Under the pieces are notes generated by a model. That model saw only the letters and a list, made by a program, of their open reading frames with translations. It searched no databases and was not told the DNA's origin. A program made the translations under genes and the position numbers. Shown piece by piece: positions 1-8,561 of a DNA stretch of 64,000 bases (its first letter is position 1; each line of letters starts with the position of its first letter). Source of the stretch: Sporolactobacillus kofuensis (GTDB lineage: Bacteria > Bacillota > Bacilli > Bacillales > Sporolactobacillaceae); assembly GCF_042660205.1 (NCBI RefSeq), contig NZ_JBHSTQ010000009.1, positions 62,001 to 126,000 of the forward strand, given 5' to 3'.

Positions 1-881
1 CCCATCGACGTTCCTTCACAAAGCGGCGTCCCGACAAGTTCACGAGAAATGTGCTGTTCATAGAGTGCGTGTCCACCTTCATGGACTGTCCCAAGTACTG
101 TAGAAATAAAATCATTCTCTTGATAATTTGTTGTGACACGTACATCCCCCGGATTGAGCGTCGTTTCAAAAGGGTGCTCCGTCTCATCGAGTCTACCTGC
201 TTCGAAATCATATCCGATTTCTTTTAATAAATGGAGACAAAATTCTTTTTGTTTATCGACAGGAAAAGGTTCAGTAAGAAAGGTCTTCTCAGGTTGTGCT
301 TTTGACGTGGAAACTGCTTCGACAAGGGGAATTAATCCCTTACGCAATTTACCAAAAACCTTGTCAATCATTTCAGTAGTTAAGCCTGGTTCATATAGGT
401 CAAGTAAGGCATCATACTTATTTTCCTTAACACCCCAATACCCGATAAATCTTCGTTTGAAATCGACCATCTTTTCGAGATAGGGTCTGAGCAATGCAAA
501 GTCACTCTTAACTTTTGCTTCTTGCCATACACTTTGGGCTTCCGATTGTAAAATAACATAGGCTTTGTTCTCTTCCGCCGGGATATTGACGAAGCGATCA
601 TAGGTCTTCTTTGATTTTTCAATCATTTTCTTCGTAACGATACTCAATTGATCCTGGACGGATGGATCGCTCAGTGCATCTATGTATGCTTTCATTTCAT
701 CAGAAGTTGAACGTTGAAACACTTCGTCAGACAAAGTCCCAACGACCTCAGAACGTTGACTTATCCCTTTTTTGGGTGCCCCAGTTCTCATATCCCATTC
801 AGCAAGTGCGATGGCTTCATTAAAGTCCATGATCTTCTTGACGTAGTGATTGTATGATTCCACAATTTCTGCAATAGCCAA
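1..881 (-). CDS. ypwA: M32 family metallocarboxypeptidase (Taq type), 3' end missing
   Basis: About 293 N-terminal residues of a zinc carboxypeptidase of the M32 family, which removes C-terminal residues from peptides in the cytosol; the gene runs off the left edge. The zinc-binding HEXXH motif is visible as VHEGGHALYEQ near residue 265, typical of the family. The start is read as TTG at 879-881 because AAGGGG lies 8 nt upstream and no ATG fits; the protein then begins MAIAEIVESYNHYV. Family members are about 500 residues (from memory), so roughly 200 residues with the remaining zinc ligand are missing. It points the same way as ypsC but is separated by about 160 nt in which I see no clear terminator. 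Family assignment is firm; substrate unknown. Confidence 0.85.
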   Translation of the reverse strand, partial: MAIAEIVESYNHYVKKIMDFNEAIALAEWDMRTGAPKKGISQRSEVVGTLSDEVFQRSTSDEMKAYIDALSDPSVQDQLSIVTKKMIEKSKKTYDRFVNIPAEENKAYVILQSEAQSVWQEAKVKSDFALLRPYLEKMVDFKRRFIGYWGVKENKYDALLDLYEPGLTTEMIDKVFGKLRKGLIPLVEAVSTSKAQPEKTFLTEPFPVDKQKEFCLHLLKEIGYDFEAGRLDETEHPFETTLNPGDVRVTTNYQENDFISTVLGTVHEGGHALYEQHISRELVGTPLCEGTSM

Positions 882-1042
882 TGGAAACGCCCCTTTGTTA
901 TATTGACCAACGTCGATATCCTTTTAACATTCTACTTTCTCTTAACCGCTTGTAAAGTCCTGCTTTCATTTTTGAAAACAAATTATGCTCATGGAATCAA
1001 GTTCACGAACATGTAACAATTTACTTTCTTTATACGGAACCA

Positions 1043-2179
1043 TTACTCGACATGCTTTTTCCCAAAGTACTGAAAATAATCGGTACGGATTCGACCATTG
1101 TACAGTTTTCTTTTCTTACTTGCCGGTCGACCAAAACTTGCTTCAAATTGCTCAAAAGACGTAATGAAATAAAAAGACCATGACTTGTATTTCTTATACA
1201 ATTCACCCAGATCTTGGCAAATCTTTATAATTTGCTCTTTCTCACCCATTCGTTCACCATATGGGGGATTGCCAATCATACATCCGTTCGTTTCCTTTGT
1301 TGTGAAATCCGCCACTTGCATCTGTTTAAACGTGATCAAACCGCTGAATCCAGCTTCACGCGCGTTATGCTCGGATAATTCAATCATATTATGGTCAATG
1401 TCACTGCCCATGATTGAGAGCGGTTGCTCATAATTTGCCATGTTTTCTGCCTCATCCCGGGCGCGTTCCCAATTGGCCTGCCCTATTATTGGCCAGGACT
1501 CAGAAACAAATGATCGATTAAATCCAGGAGCGATGTTCTGACCAATCATTGCTGCTTCAATTGGTAACGTTCCCGATCCACAAAATGGATCAACAAAAGG
1601 TCGATCAGGCGTCCAACGGCTAAGCAAGATCATCGCACTTGCTAAGGTTTCTTTTAATGGGGCTATATTATGTAATTGTCGATAGCCTCTTTTATGTAAT
1701 CCATCACCTGACGTATCGATCGAAATGGTTGCGCAATCCTTCTCAAGCGCCACTTGTATTTTGAACATCGGGCCATCTTCTTGAAACCATTCCTTGTGAT
1801 AATTCGCTTTCATGGATTCAACGATAGCCTTTTTCACAATAGCCTGACAGTCCGGTACACTATGCAACATTGATTTATGTGATTTTCCCGTTACAGGAAA
1901 AGTTGCATTTTCGGGTAAAAATTCTGCCCATGGCAATGCTTTTGTTTGTTCGAAAAGGCTGTCAAAAGTCGTAGCTTTAAAAGTACCAACTCGAAGTCTC
2001 AAACGATCTACAGTCCTGAGCCAAAGGTTGCAACGGCAAATATCAAGTGGCCCACCTTGAAAGAGTATTCTGCCGTTTTCAACGTGTAAGTCCTCGTATC
2101 CTAAATTTTTCAATTCGCGTGCTGCAACAGCCTCGAGACCCATTGCTGTTGTTGCAATTAGCGACCAGCTTTCACTCAT
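1043..2179 (-). CDS. ypsC: THUMP-domain rRNA guanine/adenine N-methyltransferase, YpsC/RlmL-like
   Basis: A 378-residue class I SAM-dependent methyltransferase predicted to modify large-subunit rRNA. The N-terminal part (about 1-160) has the THUMP layout; the catalytic Rossmann part carries FVDPFCGSGTLPIEAA (about residue 195-210), the SAM-binding segment, and NPPYGER (about 305), the amino-methylation motif. The length matches B. subtilis YpsC (from memory about 385). It lies immediately downstream of the RNase P RNA gene and its terminator, as in B. subtilis, so it probably has its own promoter in the short gap. Whether the product is m2G like E. coli RlmL or another base cannot be told from sequence. 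Confidence 0.9.
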   Translation of the reverse strand: MSESWSLIATTAMGLEAVAARELKNLGYEDLHVENGRILFQGGPLDICRCNLWLRTVDRLRLRVGTFKATTFDSLFEQTKALPWAEFLPENATFPVTGKSHKSMLHSVPDCQAIVKKAIVESMKANYHKEWFQEDGPMFKIQVALEKDCATISIDTSGDGLHKRGYRQLHNIAPLKETLASAMILLSRWTPDRPFVDPFCGSGTLPIEAAMIGQNIAPGFNRSFVSESWPIIGQANWERARDEAENMANYEQPLSIMGSDIDHNMIELSEHNAREAGFSGLITFKQMQVADFTTKETNGCMIGNPPYGERMGEKEQIIKICQDLGELYKKYKSWSFYFITSFEQFEASFGRPASKKRKLYNGRIRTDYFQYFGKKHVE

Positions 2180-2219
2180 CTATGTTGTTCCCTTCTCAGG
2201 AATTTCTGTTCATTATAGC

Positions 2220-2245
2220 AAAAAAAGCCCATTAAGGGCTTTTTC
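2220..2245 (-). terminator. Rho-independent terminator of rnpB
   Basis: Read on the minus strand: stem AAAAAGCCC / GGGCTTTTT with a 5-nt loop followed by seven T residues. It sits about 20-30 nt past the predicted 3' end of RNase P RNA and just before ypsC. Confidence 0.85.
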
Positions 2246-2260
2246 ATCTTTAAATTAAAA

Positions 2261-2677
2261 TGCATTATCCATGTTCTGTAAGCCATGTTCTGTACCTTCG
2301 CACTCAAATGGAGCAATATGCTCCTCGTACAAAAGCGGCAATCATCTATCTACAGAATCATCTGTCCCTTTTTCCGTTTGGTTCCTTCCAAAGGGTTCCT
2401 CTACCAAGTTTGAGTTTCCCGCTCGAGGGGTTTACCACGTTCCACTTCTTTCGTTTCCAAAAGAACTCGTCTCTATGGCACGTTATGGGATAGTCAGCCA
2501 TATTCCCAAAGGGAACACAGGCATTTCTCCCGCCGTTAACTCAGATTGCTCCGAGCTACCCTGGCTTATGACTTCGCCAGGCACGAACACTACGGTCATT
2601 ACAGACCGTGCGAGCATGGACTTTCCTCTATATTCGCATGGAATACAGCGATCGCCCGAACACGAACAATGTCACAA
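2261..2677 (-). ncRNA. rnpB: RNase P RNA, type B
   Basis: Catalytic RNA of ribonuclease P, which matures the 5' ends of tRNAs. On the minus strand the conserved P4/CR-I block reads GAGGAAAGTCCATGCTCGC, followed by GTGTTCGTGCCTGGCGAAGTC, GTGGAACG-GGTAAACCCCTCGAGCG and the 3' CR-V region ACAGATGATTCTGTAGATAGATGATTGCCGC in shortened form, ending ACAGAACATGGCTTACAGAAC. These match B. subtilis-type (type B) RNase P RNA. P1 is formed by 2658-2671 with 2263-2276, with several G-U pairs. A near-consensus promoter and an intrinsic terminator bracket it. The exact 5' and 3' ends are estimates (a few nt). Reading frames on the opposite strand here are not genes. Confidence 0.97.
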
Positions 2678-2683
2678 GTAGAG

Positions 2684-2712
2684 ATTATAATCGATTTTAA
2701 TTAAAGAGTCAA
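2684..2712 (-). promoter_or_regulatory. SigA promoter of rnpB
   Basis: Minus-strand -35 TTGACT (2707-2712), exactly 17 nt spacer, -10 TATAAT (2684-2689). The expected start at about 2677 fits the 5' end of P1. Near-perfect vegetative promoter, as expected for an abundant stable RNA. Confidence 0.9.
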
Positions 2713-2734
2713 CCCTTATATAAATATTTTAACA

Positions 2735-3046
2735 TTATTCGCCTAATTTACTGCCGAATACATGTTTTTCGAGATTGGATAATCTTTTCAAAATATCATA
2801 ATTTGTTATCCCTTGATTTTCTGCAGGAGCAGCAGTTCGCACCCCTTCCCCTTCAACTAACTGATTCTTAAGCTTTTTATTTTCATCCCTCAAACGTAGA
2901 ATTTCCGCATTAAAAACATCGTAATCACTAATTACTATATCAAGGAACTGATCGACTTCACTTTGTTGGTACCCATGAAATCCAGTGTTGAATTCTTTAT
3001 GAAGAATATCATTTTTTGTCAATCGAATCGTTTTTTGATCCGCCAT
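2735..3046 (-). CDS. gpsB: Cell division/elongation regulator GpsB
   Basis: 103-residue DivIVA-like cytosolic adaptor that links penicillin-binding proteins with the division machinery at the membrane. The N-terminal DivIVA-type segment ILHKEFNTGFHGYQQSEVDQ and the C-terminal NYDILKRLSNLEKHVFG are characteristic; a coiled coil (about 45-65) and a variable linker lie between. Start ATG at 3046 is chosen because GAGGTG lies 6 nt upstream; an ATG 27 nt further upstream lacks a binding site. It is preceded by ypsA and followed by rnpB on the same strand, the B. subtilis order. Confidence 0.95.
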   Translation of the reverse strand: MADQKTIRLTKNDILHKEFNTGFHGYQQSEVDQFLDIVISDYDVFNAEILRLRDENKKLKNQLVEGEGVRTAAPAENQGITNYDILKRLSNLEKHVFGSKLGE

Positions 3047-3174
3047 ACCGATCACCTCATCTAAGTATCTCATCTTATTTTTCCAAATTTAATCTATTGT
3101 GTCAATCTTACCTTTATGCTTCATGCTCAATCTTTTGAAGCAAATAGAAAAGTGCCCCAAATGATTCTTCATCA

Positions 3175-3762
3175 TTATTCCCCTTGAGACCAATACTCAG
3201 GATTTTGCTGCACCATATCTTCTGAAGCATAATCTAAATCAAAGCGATTTAGTGTCCATATCGGATAAGGTTGATTGCGTGCTTTTTTTCGTGCTTCACT
3301 TAAATAATAATTCGGAGAACCCGGTGTTTCCTCATCATAGACAATCAGCATAGCATCCGTCTTAGCGATAAGAAATGTGTTCTTTTGTCTTAATTGGACG
3401 GGGCTTTCATAGGGTCGATCACTGATCGCTCCGCAATAATCTGCCTGATCAAGCACCTGATTATATAATTCTTGCTGCCATTCTTTATAATGCTCTTCTT
3501 GATTTAGAAATGGCATTAATACCGCAAGTTTTACATCCATTTTCTCCTTATCGCGCAAGTCAAGGCAAACTTGACCTGCCCAAAGTTCCACCCCGGTCTG
3601 TCCGCTGATGACAAACCATTTTGCTCCATTATTAATACACGCCTTCATCTTCTGTTTCAGCGCATAACAAATCACTTGAACGCCAGGATGATCACTTGAA
3701 AATATACCAAGTTCATGGGCTTTATATCCAGTTACAAGAATAACTGATTCTTCTTGATCCAA
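3175..3762 (-). CDS. ypsA: YpsA-like SLOG-superfamily protein
   Basis: 195-residue cytosolic protein of the YpsA (DUF1273) branch of the SLOG superfamily, a Rossmann-like fold thought to bind nucleotide ligands. Typical blocks are ILVTGYKAHELGIF at the N-terminus, KWFVISGQTGVELWAGQV (about 60-78) and the C-terminal YYLSEARKKAR. In B. subtilis YpsA influences cell division and is the neighbour of gpsB, and the same arrangement is seen here. The start is TTG with GGAGGTG 5 nt upstream. The C-terminus is slightly longer than in B. subtilis (from memory 180 residues). Biochemical activity is unknown for the family. Confidence 0.9.
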   Translation of the reverse strand: MDQEESVILVTGYKAHELGIFSSDHPGVQVICYALKQKMKACINNGAKWFVISGQTGVELWAGQVCLDLRDKEKMDVKLAVLMPFLNQEEHYKEWQQELYNQVLDQADYCGAISDRPYESPVQLRQKNTFLIAKTDAMLIVYDEETPGSPNYYLSEARKKARNQPYPIWTLNRFDLDYASEDMVQQNPEYWSQGE

Positions 3763-3914
3763 GATGCCACCTCCGAATGCTCCTGTACAAACGACATGGT
3801 AACGAAACTACGCACATGTTTTGTCGAATAGATGCATATCAACAAAGAAAAACAGGCGATAATTGCCGATTCGAGGCACTATTTGCGCTTGCCCGGGTAA
3901 TATTCTTGAACATC

Positions 3915-5201
3915 TTATGAATATTTCCCCAAACGTTTTTGATCAAGTCGATTAAGTCTTTTGAGGTAAGATGACTTAATCTCAAAAATTCTTTCTTGCT
4001 CATCTTCGGTTTTGATCGAGTCCAATAAACGAAGTGCTTGTTTCGTATAGACAATCGCCTGGTCGTAATTCTTAAATTGATGTTCCAAAAGTTTTGCTGC
4101 CTCAATATAGAGCGACCGATCTTCATTTCCATGGTCATGGATTATGGACTCAAACAGATCCAACGAGGTACGGTATGCCCCTTCTCGTTTGTACAGTATT
4201 GCAAGTTGTCTTTTTGCTTGCAAACCAAAAGAAGAATCACCATTTGCAAGGGATTTCCAGATCTCTTTTGCATGTTCCGTATTACCAATCTGCTTGTCCC
4301 ATCTAGCAATTTCGTAACTTTCTTCAGAATCAGAGTCAATCCTGCCTAAAATCTTATTTGAAAGATGAATATACAAGCTGATCAATGAGAGCACATCCTC
4401 ACGATTGTGTTCAATGATCCCTTTAACCAGTTGTGCATCAGGATGTTTCAAGAATTGAAAATAGAGAAAAGGTGCCATCTTTCCAGGTACATCTTGCTTT
4501 CTTCCCATTGACAAAATTGCTGATTCAACTGTTTGGAGACCTACCCGATCTAACCTATTCTTCCAAAGTCTCCGAGATGCATGGAGCAAATCAAAGTGAC
4601 CGAAGGATGGAAGTTTAGGCACTTGATCACGTACAAATTGATGACGGGTTTTCACACGTGGCCAATCAAAAGCCTTACCATTGAACGTCACAAGATTTTT
4701 AAGTGAATGGCAATCATTTAAAAATGCATTGTAGAATGCTGCTTCGTGGCCAGGACCAGGCAAAAAATACTGGTTCAGCATAAGCCCCTCAGATGACCAT
4801 CGCGCAAGCCCAATTAAGAAAATCATTTGTCCAGCACCTGAACCCAATCCTGTGGTCTCTGTGTCAAAAAAAAGCAAGTCATCTGCATGTAATCCATAAC
4901 CAGATAATGGGTGCTGCGTGTATCCGGATTGCCAACACTCTAGAAGTGGCTCAAGATCACGCAGCGCATAAGGGCCAATCTTCGTATCAAGCGAAAGGCG
5001 TTCTGAGTGGACAAGTACCATCTGATCTTCAAAACGCTTGATCGTTGCCCCTAAATCTTTTGCTGCCTGAGAGATCTCTGAAATTTGTTCCGATTCCAAG
5101 GATGAATGAGGATTCTCTGCTTGCACTTTTTTTGGATGCGATAATCGATTCTGTTCATGCAGTTGTTTCTTGTACATTTGCAGTTTTTTCGATAACGACA
5201 C
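3915..5201 (-). CDS. mrfB: RNase H-fold 3'-5' exonuclease MrfB with C-terminal TPR-like repeats
   Basis: 428-residue metal-dependent exonuclease that in B. subtilis acts with the MrfA helicase in a UvrA-independent repair route for mitomycin C damage. The DEDD-type exonuclease core starts with LLFFDTETTGLG (D113, E115), continues with FNGKAFDWPRVKTR (about 185) and ends with HNREDVLSL (about 275), giving the expected acidic ligands. Residues about 300-420 are helical repeat-like (for example SFGLQAKRQLAILYKREGAY), suggesting a TPR-type interaction surface. The GTG start lies 2 nt after the mrfA stop, with AAAGGA upstream, so the two are translationally linked. Confidence 0.92.
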   Translation of the reverse strand: MSLSKKLQMYKKQLHEQNRLSHPKKVQAENPHSSLESEQISEISQAAKDLGATIKRFEDQMVLVHSERLSLDTKIGPYALRDLEPLLECWQSGYTQHPLSGYGLHADDLLFFDTETTGLGSGAGQMIFLIGLARWSSEGLMLNQYFLPGPGHEAAFYNAFLNDCHSLKNLVTFNGKAFDWPRVKTRHQFVRDQVPKLPSFGHFDLLHASRRLWKNRLDRVGLQTVESAILSMGRKQDVPGKMAPFLYFQFLKHPDAQLVKGIIEHNREDVLSLISLYIHLSNKILGRIDSDSEESYEIARWDKQIGNTEHAKEIWKSLANGDSSFGLQAKRQLAILYKREGAYRTSLDLFESIIHDHGNEDRSLYIEAAKLLEHQFKNYDQAIVYTKQALRLLDSIKTEDEQERIFEIKSSYLKRLNRLDQKRLGKYS

Positions 5202-5203
5202 TT

Positions 5204-7462
5204 TTATCGGTCCTTTAGTAATCGGAGCAGTGCAAGTTTCGCTGAACGGCCTTCATTCACAAAGCCGATACAAGAGGGACAACCTGCTTCGCACCCGCAA
5301 TTTTCCAGCATTTCGATCGCTTTATTAAGGAGACTTGGCATGACTTGATAAAGTTTTTCACTCAATCCAATACCTCCTGGATACTTATCATACATAAACA
5401 CCGTAGGTTTTTCATTATGCGGTGCTTTAATTTTCGGCACAACAGAAAGGTCGGATTGGTCACACATGACATATAACGGCGCAGCATGACGTAGTAAATG
5501 GCTAAGACCAACAAGTGCTCCCTGGAACACGTCCTTGCCGAACACATTCAAATAGTCAGGTGAAAAACTGATCCACGCTGCATTTGTATGCATCTCCATC
5601 TCAGGAAGATGAATCTTTCCCCATCCGATATTCTCATAGGTTTCAAAACGAATCTTCTTAAAAACAGTAGGTAATGCGCGTACAGAGACATCGCCATAAC
5701 CTTTTTCAATCTGTTCATGATCAAAATTTGCATGCTGATCCATTGCAAGCACATCAAGCTGCACAGCGAGGTCGGAATCCGTATAGTAATTGACATTCAC
5801 TTTTCGAACATAAGCTTTCCGTTCCTCTAAATCCAGCTCATCGACATGATATTGAGTGCCCTGATGAATATAGATGGCATCCTCATAAAGCATCGTCATT
5901 GCGCCAAATCGATCCATCTCACCAATCACCTTAGCGTGCCCCCGATCGGTTACGTCAACGATGGCAAATGAATCCTGAGCAGCCGATCTTAGACTAATAG
6001 TGTTTGCCGGAAAACCATCACTCATCCAGTACCATTTTTCTCGTTGAAAATGGAGGACATCTTCTCCTGTAAGGTATTCACATAATTCATCGACCTCTTG
6101 CCCACCAAAATGTTCACCTTTCTTAAAAGGCAGTTCGTATGCCGAACATTTGATGTGGTCCATGAGAATCATGATGTTGTCGGGATTGATGCGAATAGCT
6201 TCAGGCTGTCTTGAAAAGAAATATTCCGCATGGCCAGCCATATACTGGTCAAGTGGATTGGACGAAGTCACCATAATAATGACCGCATCTTCTTGTCTTC
6301 TACCTGCTCTTCCAGCTTGCTGCCAGACACTGGCCATGTTCCCGGGGTATCCGGTCAAGATACACACCTGGAGCTGTCCGATATCGACCCCTAACTCAAG
6401 TGCGTTCGTACTGACAACACCTATGATCTCCCCACTACGGAGCCCTCTTTCAATTCTCCTACGCTCCAAGGGCAGATAGCCGCCACGATAAGCACAAATT
6501 TTTGCTCGATCTTGGCGACCGCTATTTAATTTCTGCAAATGACTGACTAGAAGCTCTACCTTTAATCTGCTCTTTGCAAAGACGATCGTTTGAATTTTAT
6601 TTTTCAAAAAGTCGGTAGCAAGTCTTGTCACAGCATAACTTTCATCTTCACGGACATTCAGTTGTTTATTCGTCACCGGTGGGTTATAAATGAGAAAATG
6701 CTTGCGCACACTTGGAGCTCCGTTGCGATCAATCAAATACATCGCTCTTCCTGTTAGCGCCTCCGCATGTTCTTGCGGATTAGCAATCGTCGCTGAGGTA
6801 CATATGAATTGTGGGTGGCTTCCATAATAACTACAAATCCTCTTTAATCGTCTGATTACATTTGCAACATGGCTACCAAAGACACCACGATATGTATGCA
6901 ACTCATCAATAACAACAAATTGCAAGTTTTCGAATAGTGAAACCCATTTCGTATGGTGGGGTAAAATAGAAGCATGGAGCATATCCGGATTCGTCATCAC
7001 AATTTGACCGGCTTGACGGATTTTCTGGCGAATCGATCCTGAAGTATCTCCATCGTACGTGTGGCTCTTAATGGGGAGCCCAATCTCATCAATAAGTTCA
7101 ACCATTTCATTCTTTTGATCTTGAGCGAGTGCCTTGGTTGGAAAAAAGTAAAGTGCACGGCTTTCCGGCTGATTAATAATCGTCTGCAACACAGGCAGAT
7201 TATAGCACAAAGTCTTTCCGGAAGCAGTCGGCGTGACCAGAACAACGTCTTTTCCCTCCATCACTGCCTGATATGCTTCTGCCTGATGAGTATATAATGA
7301 GGTAACCCCACGATGGACGAGTGCTTCACGTACGTGGAGGTCAAGCGAATCAGGAAAAGGTGCATAATGTGCTTCTCTCTTTGGAATCGTATGCCAATGG
7401 ACGATGTTCGGATCTGAGCGCAAATTATTTAGCAAGTCATCAATTGTTTGTCGTCCAATCAT
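5204..7462 (-). CDS. mrfA: DEAD/DEAH-type DNA helicase MrfA with C-terminal zinc-binding domain
   Basis: 752-residue superfamily 2 helicase (formerly YprA). Walker A PTASGKT (78-84), DELH box (186-189), CTSATIANP motif III and the C-terminal helicase motif QQAGRAGRR are all intact. The C-terminal DUF1998 domain ends with CGCEAGCPSC (C722, C724, C728, C731), the four-cysteine metal site required in MrfA. In B. subtilis MrfA and the MrfB exonuclease repair mitomycin-induced lesions; the co-directional arrangement with only 2 nt between the genes supports the same role. Start ATG at 7462 fits family length. A homologue-wide alternative (generic RNA helicase) is excluded by the DUF1998 cysteines. 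Confidence 0.93.
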   Translation of the reverse strand: MIGRQTIDDLLNNLRSDPNIVHWHTIPKREAHYAPFPDSLDLHVREALVHRGVTSLYTHQAEAYQAVMEGKDVVLVTPTASGKTLCYNLPVLQTIINQPESRALYFFPTKALAQDQKNEMVELIDEIGLPIKSHTYDGDTSGSIRQKIRQAGQIVMTNPDMLHASILPHHTKWVSLFENLQFVVIDELHTYRGVFGSHVANVIRRLKRICSYYGSHPQFICTSATIANPQEHAEALTGRAMYLIDRNGAPSVRKHFLIYNPPVTNKQLNVREDESYAVTRLATDFLKNKIQTIVFAKSRLKVELLVSHLQKLNSGRQDRAKICAYRGGYLPLERRRIERGLRSGEIIGVVSTNALELGVDIGQLQVCILTGYPGNMASVWQQAGRAGRRQEDAVIIMVTSSNPLDQYMAGHAEYFFSRQPEAIRINPDNIMILMDHIKCSAYELPFKKGEHFGGQEVDELCEYLTGEDVLHFQREKWYWMSDGFPANTISLRSAAQDSFAIVDVTDRGHAKVIGEMDRFGAMTMLYEDAIYIHQGTQYHVDELDLEERKAYVRKVNVNYYTDSDLAVQLDVLAMDQHANFDHEQIEKGYGDVSVRALPTVFKKIRFETYENIGWGKIHLPEMEMHTNAAWISFSPDYLNVFGKDVFQGALVGLSHLLRHAAPLYVMCDQSDLSVVPKIKAPHNEKPTVFMYDKYPGGIGLSEKLYQVMPSLLNKAIEMLENCGCEAGCPSCIGFVNEGRSAKLALLRLLKDR

Positions 7463-7639
7463 GGATACACCTCAAATTCATCAATTTACTCCGTTCTTCG
7501 AATCGTTTACTGCTATTATTATAGCATATCGAATGAATGTTCGCTATTTAGATCATACACAATAGAACGTGTCACCCTAGATATAAAAAAGTTCCACTTT
7601 GTTTGGCCATTAAGAAAGACCGAACAAATAACGCCCGAT

Positions 7640-7764
7640 CCTTATGTTGTATTCATCACCTTCGGATTAACTTGCTACCCACGGGCGATCCGTGAGCGTC
7701 TCGGTTAGCTCGTTTTCTGCGGGGTCAAGCTTGGCTCGCGAACAACAGGAACGCTCCGCAGGTG
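7640..7764. repeat. Possible degenerate dispersed intergenic repeat
   Basis: The 302-nt gap between mrfA and the HAD gene holds no gene I can support. Its right half (about 7640-7764) is markedly GC-richer than its surroundings and contains GCTCGTTTTCTGCGGGG ... GAACGCTCCGCAGG, two imperfectly inverted halves resembling the intergenic palindromic repeats known from many Bacillaceae. Elements at 22926-23055 and 46451-46580 share the general style. No terminator U-tract was recognised for the HAD gene. The assignment is by visual resemblance only. Confidence 0.3.
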
Positions 7765-8415
7765 TTAGTGCTCATCTTTTAGAAGATCAGTAAACTGGCT
7801 GATTTTTGTCCAGTAGAAATCCGGATGTGCAGGGAATGAATTGGACTGTGATACAGGAAGCCACTGAACAGCGGCAGTATGAATACCCGCAGCTTTTCCT
7901 GCTATAATATCACCGTTTGCATCGCCAATATAGATTGAACTGTCGAGATCCGCTTCAAATTTCGTTAGTGTTCGATTAATGCCTTCGGGATCAGGTTTCG
8001 GATTAGAAACGTCATCACCAGTAATGATGCTGTCAAATACCCCTTTAAAACCAAGCTTTTCTTCTGATATCAGATAAGCTCTGTGTGCTTTTCCGGTAAT
8101 AAGACCAATTTTCTTTCCCTGTTCTTTAAGGAACTTCAATAACGCAACGATTTCATCATTTTGTTCAACGAACTCCGCATGATCTTTCTCATATAATTCA
8201 AAGTAAAGTTCGATTGCTTCGGGCACCTTCGCTTTATTCATGAAATTGTTGGCGATCATCCCCTCTTCAGTCGGACCAAACATTGCGACTATTTCTTCAT
8301 GGTTAAGAATGCGGCCTTCATATTTTTCAAAAACGATTTGCATCGCATGAATCGTCAGTGGCAATGTGTTGGCAAGTGTTCCATCGAAGTCAAAAAGCAC
8401 ATTTCTAAATTTCAT
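7765..8415 (-). CDS. HAD-superfamily phosphatase (PGP/PpaX-like)
   Basis: 216-residue cytosolic haloacid dehalogenase-fold hydrolase. Motif I FDFDGTLANT (D9 nucleophile, D11), motif II IGLITGKAH (T/S in a VTGK-like context), motif III lysine in SNPKPDPEG and motif IV IYIGDANGDI are all present, so it should be an active phosphatase with a helical cap (about 18-85). It resembles phosphoglycolate phosphatases and the pyrophosphatase PpaX but lies outside the hprK-lgt-ppaX context, so the substrate cannot be named. It is a single gene followed by a repeat-like region; upstream is menC about 146 nt away. Confidence 0.85.
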   Translation of the reverse strand: MKFRNVLFDFDGTLANTLPLTIHAMQIVFEKYEGRILNHEEIVAMFGPTEEGMIANNFMNKAKVPEAIELYFELYEKDHAEFVEQNDEIVALLKFLKEQGKKIGLITGKAHRAYLISEEKLGFKGVFDSIITGDDVSNPKPDPEGINRTLTKFEADLDSSIYIGDANGDIIAGKAAGIHTAAVQWLPVSQSNSFPAHPDFYWTKISQFTDLLKDEH

Positions 8416-8561
8416 TTATTTTCCTCCAAACCCTGGTTGGCTTACTTCTTATCTAAAATCAGTATCCTATCCGTCTCATAAAATTGTCAAAGATAATTTA
8501 ATAATTCTTTTGTTTACATAATTTATTTAAAGTAAATTACTAGGATCATTTATCTTTTTGT

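Noticed and set aside
2260..2681. Plus-strand reading frames of 77 and 136 codons across 2260-2681
   Set aside because: They lie antisense to the RNase P RNA gene, which explains the sequence conservation and lack of stops; no binding site.
3839..4138. Minus-strand 99-codon frame overlapping the 3' end of mrfB
   Set aside because: It overlaps mrfB in another frame, has an unusual residue composition and no binding site; mrfB itself is clearly coding.
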